From a bacterium (GTDB lineage: Bacteria; Bacillota; Clostridia; Oscillospirales; Acutalibacteraceae): 6,538 bases of DNA. The notes beneath the pieces were generated by a model that ran no database searches, was not told the DNA's origin, and was given only the letters and a program-made list of their open reading frames with translations. Numbering within the stretch: position 1 is the first letter of the stretch; the number at the start of each line of letters is the position of its first letter. Of this stretch, positions 1 through 4,446 are shown one piece after another. The translations under genes were made by a program, and so were the position numbers. The stretch lies in contig JAHKXX010000171.1 of assembly GCA_020627425.1 (NCBI GenBank), positions 1 through 6,538 of the forward strand. Direction: 5' to 3'.

Positions 1-104
1 AGGAGCATGTAAATGACCTGAACGCTATTGTACAGGAATACGAGAGAGCAGAGTCTCAAAGCTCAGAGGCAGCAGCAGCGCTTGCTACAGATATAATTTC
101 CTGA
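1..104 (+). CDS. Esx/WXG100-like protein, C-terminal fragment (5' end outside window)
   Basis: An open frame enters from the left edge (first full codon at base 3) and ends at TGA 102-104, leaving 33 visible residues. They form a charged, then alanine-rich amphipathic helix with the pattern Y-E-R-A-E (Y-x-x-x-E) followed by a short tail ending A-T-D-I-I-S. Y-x-x-x-D/E near the C-terminus followed by a short L/A-x-x-D-I-I-like tail is the usual ending of WXG100 proteins secreted by type VII systems, and the W-E-G protein at 3667-4047 ends in a similar way. The W-x-G turn would lie upstream of the window and cannot be checked. The assignment rests on this tail and on the surrounding cluster of Esx-like genes. 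Confidence 0.6.
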   Translation, partial: EHVNDLNAIVQEYERAESQSSEAAAALATDIIS

Positions 105-139
105 CAACGGTCAAACAGAATTATACTACAAATGATTCC

Positions 140-165
140 GGGGAACGCTGTACACGGCGTTCCCT
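140..165 (+). terminator. GC-rich hairpin between two Esx-like genes; possible terminator or mRNA-processing hairpin
   Basis: GGGAACGC (141-148) pairs perfectly with GCGTTCCC (157-164). A G-U pair closes the outside (140/165), and T149/G156 plus G150/C155 can extend the stem inward to a 4-base loop. The following bases are only moderately T-rich (TGAGTTTGGATTTT). It may therefore be a weak terminator, a partial attenuator or a 3'-end stabilising hairpin of the upstream gene rather than a strong stop. Confidence 0.45.
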
Positions 166-224
166 GAGTTTGGATTTTAAGACGACAAAGACAGGCGGCT
201 CTGCCGTAAATACAGAGGTAAAAA

Positions 225-575
225 ATGATAATAAACTGCGACAGTATTTTATATGCGTCCGATCGGCTGCATCAGGAAAGCAAGTCAATGAAGGCTATAC
301 TTGAGGAATTTACTGCTATGAGTCTTTGTTTAAAAAAGCTTAATAATGATCATCTGTGCGAGGAAGCAGAAATAATAATCGCAGAGCTGAAAACTAACAT
401 AAATTATTTAAGTGATATGTCATTGGTTATGAAAACCGTTTGCAATTACTGTCGGGAAACGGAATATATGATTGCGGATTCAGTTGGCGGTATCGGACAT
501 TTAAGAAAAAGTGTTTTCCCGGTTGTTACAATCATTAACGATCCGTTGAGCGATCTTTTAGCGGACTTCAAATAA
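225..575 (+). CDS. Small helical Esx-like protein lacking the W-x-G motif
   Basis: This gene encodes 116 residues from an ATG with an AGAGGT ribosome binding site at 214-219. The protein is almost entirely predicted helical, close to the size of Esx proteins, and cysteine-containing (Cys5, 35, 45, 73, 76). A helix-turn-helix layout is plausible: helix 1 about residues 6-39, a turn at N40-N41-D42 where a WXG protein would have W-x-G, then helix 2 about 44-85. A glycine-containing C-terminal tail (S-V-G-G-I-G) and a hydrophobic stretch follow. There is no signal peptide. No family was recognised by sequence alone; position in an Esx array and shape suggest a WXG-like accessory protein, comparable in kind to the WXG-like chaperones encoded beside T7SSb toxins. 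Function is inferred only. Confidence 0.7.
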   Translation: MIINCDSILYASDRLHQESKSMKAILEEFTAMSLCLKKLNNDHLCEEAEIIIAELKTNINYLSDMSLVMKTVCNYCRETEYMIADSVGGIGHLRKSVFPVVTIINDPLSDLLADFK

Positions 576-604
576 TAAAAAGTGCATAATGCCGTAAAGC
601 TTTC

Positions 605-621
605 AGGAGGTGTTTAAAATC
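605..621 (+). promoter_or_regulatory. Ribosome binding site spaced for an AUC start codon
   Basis: AGGAGG at 605-610 is followed by an 8-base spacer and then ATC at 619-621, in frame with the lipoprotein gene. The only upstream in-frame start, GTG 610-612, shares its G with the Shine-Dalgarno sequence and could not be used with it. The next in-frame candidates, GTG 634 and TTG 637, are 23 bases or more from it. Either AUC is used as a rare start, giving poor expression, or an ATG has mutated to ATC. Confidence 0.5.
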
Positions 622-1554
622 AATAGGTATTCAGTGTTGAAGAGAATCTTATTATTAATGCTGGTTATGCTTTTATCTTTACCCTTAGTGGCTTGTAAAA
701 CCAATAAAACAAAAAGCGCCGAAAAAACAGGCGATACTTCGGCTGTGACATTCCGTGATAATGGGGTCAAAATGGACGGCGACTTTGGTTATACTCTGGA
801 GGGTGATGAGGCGACCCTTTGTTTTTATTCATACAAGGATTTCAATCAAAATACTATTGCACTGCCTGATACCATCGGTGGACATAAGGTAGTAGCAATA
901 GGCACAAAGCTTTTTGAGGACTGTAGTTCTTTTGAGAGCATTACCTTGCCCTCCGGTTTAAAAACAATAGGGACATATGCCTTTGTATCCTGTACCGGAC
1001 TTAAATCAGTTACTATCCCTGAGGGTGTTACTGAGATAAGCGAGGGTGCATTCAAGTACTGTACTTCACTGGAAGCGGTTTATCTTTCTGAGGGAATAAA
1101 AAAAATAAACGACTATGCGTTTGCAGGATGTAAAAGACTTGTTACTATAAACCTGAACGCAGAAATGACTATAACCTCGAAGGCGTTTACCGGCTGTGAT
1201 CTTTTAAAAGATAATCCCTATACAAAACAAAACAACGTACAAACGATATATGGTGTTACGGGAACATTTCCAAGCTGTAAGGATTGGACTGCGGACGAGT
1301 TTATGACTGAGATTGACGGAGAGCCCAAAAAATATGAATGTGTTATAAAAAATGTGCCTGCTGGTACATATAGCTTCAAAGTTAGAGCCAACGAGGAATG
1401 GACGGACAGCTGGGGGGAACTCGAAAACGGAAAAACATATGACAGTCAGATAAACTGCCTTATAGATGTTGAAGAAGCAGGAGATGTATATATTAAATTC
1501 GATACCACAGACGAAAACAGTGATTTGTGGAAGATAAGTGCAAAAGTTAAATGA
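610..1554 (+). CDS. Lipoprotein with BspA-type leucine-rich repeats and a C-terminal X25-like domain
   Basis: Translation from GTG 610 gives 314 residues. Residues 10-29 form a lipoprotein signal peptide: K-R, a hydrophobic core, then the lipobox L-V-A-C with the lipid-modified cysteine at 29. A low-complexity K/T/S spacer follows (30-45). Residues about 83-200 hold four to five BspA/LRR_5 repeats of about 23 residues, with the pattern I-x-x-x-A-F-x-x-C-x-x-L-x-x-V-x-I-P-x-G-V-x-x-I; A-F-x-x-C units occur at 124-128, 147-151, 170-174 and 192-196. Residues about 212-314 (G-V-T-G-T-F then W, and V-P-A-G-T-Y-S-F-K-V-R) resemble the pullulanase X25 beta-sandwich. The protein should sit on the outer face of the membrane, with the LRRs mediating binding. 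The start is uncertain: GTG 610 overlaps the AGGAGG ribosome binding site (605-610), whereas in-frame ATC 619 has ideal 8-base spacing. It sits inside the Esx operon, so it may be a surface receptor or adhesin made with the secretion module (inference). Confidence 0.85.
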   Translation: MFKINRYSVLKRILLLMLVMLLSLPLVACKTNKTKSAEKTGDTSAVTFRDNGVKMDGDFGYTLEGDEATLCFYSYKDFNQNTIALPDTIGGHKVVAIGTKLFEDCSSFESITLPSGLKTIGTYAFVSCTGLKSVTIPEGVTEISEGAFKYCTSLEAVYLSEGIKKINDYAFAGCKRLVTINLNAEMTITSKAFTGCDLLKDNPYTKQNNVQTIYGVTGTFPSCKDWTADEFMTEIDGEPKKYECVIKNVPAGTYSFKVRANEEWTDSWGELENGKTYDSQINCLIDVEEAGDVYIKFDTTDENSDLWKISAKVK

Positions 1555-1564
1555 AAGTTAAATG
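1543..1564 (+). repeat. Exact 11-bp tandem duplication AAAGTTAAATG x2
   Basis: AAAGTTAAATG occurs at 1543-1553 and again immediately at 1554-1564. The first copy covers the last codons and stop of the lipoprotein gene. The second copy forms most of the 20-base gap before the next gene and supplies an in-frame TGA for it. It looks like a recent slippage duplication. Confidence 0.85.
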
Positions 1565-1574
1565 ACAAACAATT

Positions 1575-1895
1575 ATGGAAAAAATAATTATTGATAAGGA
1601 ACAGTTGAAAAAAAGCACAAGCGAAATAGACTGTTGTCTGAGTGTGATTGAAGTACAAAAAAATAATATGACCGATATAGTGTCAGCACTTATGCACAAT
1701 TGGCATGGAGATGCTGCGAGTGTGTTTTTTCGGGAATACAGCTTAGATGAGGTTAAGCTTGTAAGTCTAATTGAGGAGATCAGCGGACTTATAGATTGGA
1801 TGGAGCACGCCTGTGACGTTTATACGGCTGTCGGAGAAAAAATAAAAAACACCGTTAACGAAATAAAATTGGTCGAGGTGTCGGATGATGAGTAA
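1575..1895 (+). CDS. WXG100-like (Esx) protein, W-H-G
   Basis: This 106-residue protein has the two-helix Esx layout. Helix 1 covers about residues 8-40, the W43-H-G45 turn follows (N-W-H-G-D-A-A-S-V-F-F, matching the W-x-G-x-A-x-x-x-F signature), and helix 2 covers about 46-97. A canonical C-terminal Y-x-x-x-D/E is not present: the best candidate, Y83-T-A-V-G-E88, is one residue too long. Secretion may therefore depend on a partner that supplies the motif, as in heterodimeric Esx pairs. The next gene does carry Y-x-x-x-E and starts inside this one, so the two could form a co-translated heterodimer (inference). There is no recognisable Shine-Dalgarno before ATG 1575, unlike its neighbours. 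An in-frame TGA at 1563-1565 rules out an upstream start. Confidence 0.85.
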   Translation: MEKIIIDKEQLKKSTSEIDCCLSVIEVQKNNMTDIVSALMHNWHGDAASVFFREYSLDEVKLVSLIEEISGLIDWMEHACDVYTAVGEKIKNTVNEIKLVEVSDDE

Positions 1896-2217
1896 ATCGG
1901 AGATTGAAACAAGCATTGAAGTTTCGGGCAGGGATTTATCCGACAGAGCTGCTTTATTTTCGCAGTGTGTAAATGCCGTGAAATACGAATTTGATAATAT
2001 AAAGAATATATTATTGAGTACGGATGATTATTGGCAAGGTTATGCACACAATGAATTTATAGCCTGCGTCAGAGATTATTTTGAAGAGATGGAAGAGGTT
2101 TGCCGAGCATTGGAGAGTCACGAAAAGAAACTGTTAGCGATAGAGATGAATTACAACACCTCTGAAAAAGAAAATCTCAGCGGCGTGGAGGCTTTGTCTG
2201 AAGACATACTTATTTAA
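1888..2217 (+). CDS. WXG100-like (Esx) protein, W-Q-G with C-terminal Y-x-x-x-E
   Basis: ATG 1888 is preferred over ATG 1885 because the GAGGTG site at 1875-1880 is then 7 rather than 4 bases away. The product is 109 residues. W49-Q-G51 (Y-W-Q-G-Y-A-H-N-E-F) marks the turn between two helices, and Y89-N-T-S-E93 near the end of helix 2 fits the Y-x-x-x-D/E export motif. A short acidic tail follows. The gene overlaps the preceding W-H-G gene by 8 bases, implying translational coupling and a possible Esx heterodimer in which this subunit carries the export signal. It is soluble, with no signal peptide. WXG100 family membership is well supported; the specific partner is inference. Confidence 0.88.
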   Translation: MSKSEIETSIEVSGRDLSDRAALFSQCVNAVKYEFDNIKNILLSTDDYWQGYAHNEFIACVRDYFEEMEEVCRALESHEKKLLAIEMNYNTSEKENLSGVEALSEDILI

Positions 2218-2279
2218 ATATGACGACATAATTGATATTGCTTATTTACAGGCGTTAAGGATTTTGCAGGGTATGGGTG

Positions 2280-2546
2280 ATGCAATTGAACGATGACACA
2301 GAGATACTTCGACAATGTGCAGATACAGCCTACAGGCTGTCCTCTGAGCTTAGGAGTATAAAAGACAAAACAGATACTGTAAATGATATGGTTTATGGCG
2401 AATGGATCGGAGAGGAAGTAAAGCACTATTTTCTTAAGTATTCAGAGATCGGTAAAAGTATACTGAAATGTGCCGTACATATGAACACCTTCGCGGATTT
2501 GATTAAGAAAGAAACAGAAGCGCAGCAAAGTAAAGAACAAAATTGA
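2280..2546 (+). CDS. Short WXG100-like protein, W-I-G
   Basis: From ATG 2280 (AGGG at 2268-2271, 8 bases away; GTG 2277 is the alternative) the product is 88 residues. The W42-I-G44 turn (E-W-I-G-E-E-V-K-H-Y-F) has an aromatic residue at the usual downstream position. The second helix ends early in a polar Q/K/E tail, with no Y-x-x-x-D/E. It is therefore more likely a chaperone or partner subunit than an independently exported protein (inference). Its stop lies just before the FHA gene start, with 20 bases between them, so the two are probably co-transcribed. Cysteines at 13 and about 65 are noted, but no disulphide can be inferred. Confidence 0.82.
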   Translation: MQLNDDTEILRQCADTAYRLSSELRSIKDKTDTVNDMVYGEWIGEEVKHYFLKYSEIGKSILKCAVHMNTFADLIKKETEAQQSKEQN

Positions 2547-2566
2547 TTGCGAACGGAGTTGGGACA

Positions 2567-3091
2567 ATGGAATATATTATGCTTGCGATGTTGATATTAT
2601 TATTGCTGATGATAGTTGCAATGATTATTTTTGTTCTCTGGAGCGGAAACAGGACAGTAAATCAATATTCAAGATCCAAGTCTTTTATTAACCGCGGAGT
2701 AGATGTAGATCTCGGTCATATGATCAATGAAGGCTCTGATTTTATACCTACAGATGGCGTAGGCACGGTATATGTATCCGGCATACAATCGCCGGAAGTA
2801 AAGTTGTATGATCGAAACAAGGGTATTGATTATGGTCCTGTTTCTCTTGAATCGCCAAAAACATTCGGGTCTATGTCCGGCAGGGCAGAAATAAGGATAC
2901 TCTATGATAATTATATTTCAGGAATGCATTTTAAGATCTATTTATACAACGGTATGCCATATATTATGGATCTGCAGTCCAAAAACGGTACCAGGCTCAA
3001 CGGAGAAGTGTTGAAAACGCCTGTGGCAATAAAAACTAACGATGTAATACAGGTGGGCGCTACCTATCTGTATGTTACAGTATTGAGGTAG
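2567..3091 (+). CDS. Membrane-anchored FHA-domain protein
   Basis: ATG 2567 is chosen because GGAG (2555-2558) lies 8 bases upstream; the frame is also open to TTG 2543, without support. The product has 174 residues. Residues 4-25 form one very hydrophobic transmembrane helix followed by R29, R36, K38 and R43, which predicts N-out/C-in topology with a cytosolic body. Residues about 95-174 form a forkhead-associated domain: G105-R106, then S118-G-M-H121, then S-K-N140-G-T-R-L-N-G146. The residues expected to bind phosphothreonine (Arg of GR, Ser of S-x-x-H, the first Asn of NG-NG) are all present, although the Arg common after that Ser is Gly here. FHA domains occur at the N-terminus of the T7SSb ATPase EssC, so a stand-alone membrane FHA protein among Esx genes may link substrates, a Ser/Thr kinase or the secretion apparatus at the membrane (inference). 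Confidence 0.88.
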   Translation: MEYIMLAMLILLLLMIVAMIIFVLWSGNRTVNQYSRSKSFINRGVDVDLGHMINEGSDFIPTDGVGTVYVSGIQSPEVKLYDRNKGIDYGPVSLESPKTFGSMSGRAEIRILYDNYISGMHFKIYLYNGMPYIMDLQSKNGTRLNGEVLKTPVAIKTNDVIQVGATYLYVTVLR

Positions 3092-3103
3092 GAGGCTATA
3101 GTT

Positions 3104-3409
3104 GTGAGTAATAATTTGGTAAGTGTCAACACGGAACGTCTGGCTTTTGACACATCCGATATAAATAGTAAGCTAACGGATACAAAAAGAGAGATAAAAA
3201 CCATTTATGAAAATGTACAGACTCTTAACGGAATGTGGGACGGTCCGGCTAATGATGAATTTGCAAAACAGTTTGAAAGCGATTACCTTAACATTACAAA
3301 GGTTTTTCATAATATAGATAGGTTTGTTAAGCATCTGGAGGAATGTCACAGAAAGTATGCAGGCTGTGAGAATCGCGTAGATGAGCTTGTAAATGAGATA
3401 AGCATTTAA
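3104..3409 (+). CDS. WXG100 (Esx) protein, canonical W-D-G
   Basis: The GTG start at 3104 has AGGAGG (3090-3095) at 8-base spacing; this site overlaps the FHA gene stop, so the genes are coupled. The 101-residue length is typical of WXG100 proteins. W45-D-G47-P-A-x-x-x-F53 is the classic turn, and Y85-A-G-C-E89 is the C-terminal Y-x-x-x-E export motif, followed by a short helix and tail. There is no signal peptide or membrane segment. This is one of the two most orthodox Esx proteins in the window and a good candidate for a self-sufficient T7SS substrate. Immediately after its TAA begins the target duplication of the IS66-like remnant. Confidence 0.92.
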   Translation: MSNNLVSVNTERLAFDTSDINSKLTDTKREIKTIYENVQTLNGMWDGPANDEFAKQFESDYLNITKVFHNIDRFVKHLEECHRKYAGCENRVDELVNEISI

Positions 3410-3417
3410 AAAAGGCG
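3410..3417 (+). repeat. 8-bp target site duplication AAAAGGCG (left copy)
   Basis: AAAAGGCG directly abuts the GTAAC terminus of the remnant element and is repeated exactly at 3640-3647 against the other terminus. An 8-bp duplication is characteristic of IS66-family insertion. It begins on the base after the stop codon of the W-D-G gene. Confidence 0.8.
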
Positions 3418-3639
3418 GTAACTATTCAGTCTCCCACCAAAAAGAATAAGGTTTACCGCAAACAGCGAACAAAACAGCCTTAAAAGAATTGATACCATGT
3501 TTGCGTGCAGTACCGATGTAAGACATAATATCAAGATATTCATCTGTTCATTACTTTTTTTGCTGGATTGATCGCTGTTGGTTGATTAAATTTTTCTTTT
3601 GTGCATCTATACAATTTTTTCATTGGACTGAACGGTTAC
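3418..3639 (-). mobile_element. Internally deleted IS66-like insertion sequence (222 bp)
   Basis: The termini are GTAACTATTCAGTC (3418-3431) and, on the opposite strand, GTAACCGTTCAGTC (3639-3626): inverted repeats matching at 12 of 14 positions and starting GTAA, as IS66-family ends do. Both sides carry the same 8-bp duplication AAAAGGCG. The interior keeps only the 3' end of a transposase frame on the minus strand (3547-3422) and about 90 bases of the opposite end. That end has a 27-codon minus-strand reading frame (3623-3540) which probably runs across the deletion point. Nearly all of a normal IS66 element is gone, so it is non-autonomous and MITE-like. Removing the element and one duplication leaves a 27-base intergenic gap, consistent with an intact operon before insertion. 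T-rich runs inside it might reduce read-through, or supply a weak promoter, for the downstream genes (inference). Confidence 0.78.
3422..3547 (-). pseudogene. Transposase C-terminal remnant (IS66-like)
   Basis: Reading the minus strand from 3547 to the TAG at 3424-3422 gives 41 residues with no start codon; a TGA (3550-3548) precedes them directly. The segment Y-I-G-T-A-R-K-H-G-I-N-S-F-K-A-V followed by a G-K-P tail resembles the C-terminal end of IS66-family (TnpC) transposases, where an A-x-K-x-G-x-N/D-x-F/Y-x-A helix is typical. The stop codon falls inside the terminal inverted repeat, as expected for the distal end of the element. Family naming rests mainly on the 8-bp duplication and GTAA ends, supported by this tail. 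Confidence 0.65.
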
Positions 3640-3647
3640 AAAAGGCG
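3640..3647 (+). repeat. 8-bp target site duplication AAAAGGCG (right copy)
   Basis: This is an exact copy of 3410-3417, immediately outside the right-hand inverted repeat (…GGTTAC | AAAAGGCG). It marks the downstream boundary of the IS66-like remnant. Confidence 0.8.
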
Positions 3648-3666
3648 TTGAAAAAGAGGTGAGAAA

Positions 3667-4047
3667 ATGTCAGCGGCTCTAAATATAGCGAATATTAATT
3701 TTCAGGAGCTACTAAACAGTATGCTTCGTGGTAGAGAAGTTGAAATAAAGGTCAATACAGATGACCTTAACAACTGTGCGGAAGATATTGAAAGAAAAGT
3801 AACTTCCGCGAGAAATCATATAAATGAAATATCAAGCACTCTCAGAGGTACTGCCACCTATTGGGAAGGATCCACAGCCGACAGGGCACTGTCTGATTTT
3901 TCGGTGCAATTTGAAGATATTAACAGACAGCTTGATGCGATAAATTCATATGTTACTGTTTTGAGGAAAATATCCGGGAAGTATGTGGAAACCGAAAAGC
4001 GTAATGTAGAATCGGCAGGATCACTTCCGGTAGATGTTATTTATTGA
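3667..4047 (+). CDS. WXG100 (Esx) protein with N-terminal extension, W-E-G
   Basis: ATG 3667 has GAGGTG (3656-3661) five bases upstream. The 126-residue product contains a complete WXG100 core from about residue 25: V-E-I-K-V-N-T-D-D-L, helix 1 to about 62, Y-W66-E-G68-S-x-A-D-x-A, helix 2, then Y106-V-E-T-E110 and the tail S-L-P-V-D-V-I-Y. The Y-x-x-x-E motif and the L-P-x-D-x-I tail are textbook. The extra N-terminal 22-24 residues (M-S-A-A-L-N-I-A-N-I…) are longer than usual and predicted amphipathic. It is the first gene after the IS66-like remnant and is only 15 bases from the next Esx-like gene, suggesting a pair with that gene. Confidence 0.92.
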   Translation: MSAALNIANINFQELLNSMLRGREVEIKVNTDDLNNCAEDIERKVTSARNHINEISSTLRGTATYWEGSTADRALSDFSVQFEDINRQLDAINSYVTVLRKISGKYVETEKRNVESAGSLPVDVIY

Positions 4048-4062
4048 TGGAGGTGATTTGTT

Positions 4063-4395
4063 ATGATCACAAATGCGACAAAAAGATCCCTTGTAATATT
4101 TAATTATTCCAGGTCTGTAACACAGGCAAACGAGATAAGAGCCGCAGCAGATGAATTGAAAAGGATCTATGATCAATATTCCGAGAATGTTATATTGACG
4201 GGCAATGTTTGGACCGGTGAAGCCTCAGTTAACTACCGAAGAAAATACAACAAAATACTCAGTGATTTGTATATGTGGATAAACAGATATTATTTGGTAG
4301 CAGATGTTATGGAAAAGAATGCAAATATAAAGAAGGACGCAGAACTGCGTATTCTTGATATAGCGGAAAAGAGAACCTATGGCGGCAGTACATAA
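4063..4395 (+). CDS. WXG100-like (Esx) protein, W-T-G
   Basis: ATG 4063 follows a near-perfect GGAGGTGAT site (4049-4057) located in the 15-base gap after the W-E-G gene. The 110-residue product has W50-T-G52-E-A-S-V-N-Y (the usual aromatic at +8) between two helices. It is basic and tyrosine-rich around 58-75. No C-terminal Y-x-x-x-D/E follows helix 2, which ends D-I-A-E-K-R-T-Y-G-G-S-T. The close coupling with a canonical Esx gene upstream and a large effector-like gene downstream suggests a partner or chaperone role, either as an Esx heterodimer subunit or for loading the large protein (inference). No membrane segment or signal peptide is present. Confidence 0.87.
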   Translation: MITNATKRSLVIFNYSRSVTQANEIRAAADELKRIYDQYSENVILTGNVWTGEASVNYRRKYNKILSDLYMWINRYYLVADVMEKNANIKKDAELRILDIAEKRTYGGST

Positions 4396-4446
4396 ATAAT
4401 CACTTTCCATACGGACAAAATTATGATAAAGTAAGAGGTGAAAAAA

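Noticed and set aside
562..590. CATAAT as a -10 promoter before the lipoprotein gene
   Set aside because: No -35 at acceptable spacing, and the segment lies across the end of the previous gene. Read-through from upstream is simpler.
3582..3613. TTGATT / TATACA as an outward promoter inside the IS66-like remnant
   Set aside because: Spacing is 20 bases and the -35 is weak, so it is not supported well enough to annotate, although the AT-rich stretch keeps it possible.
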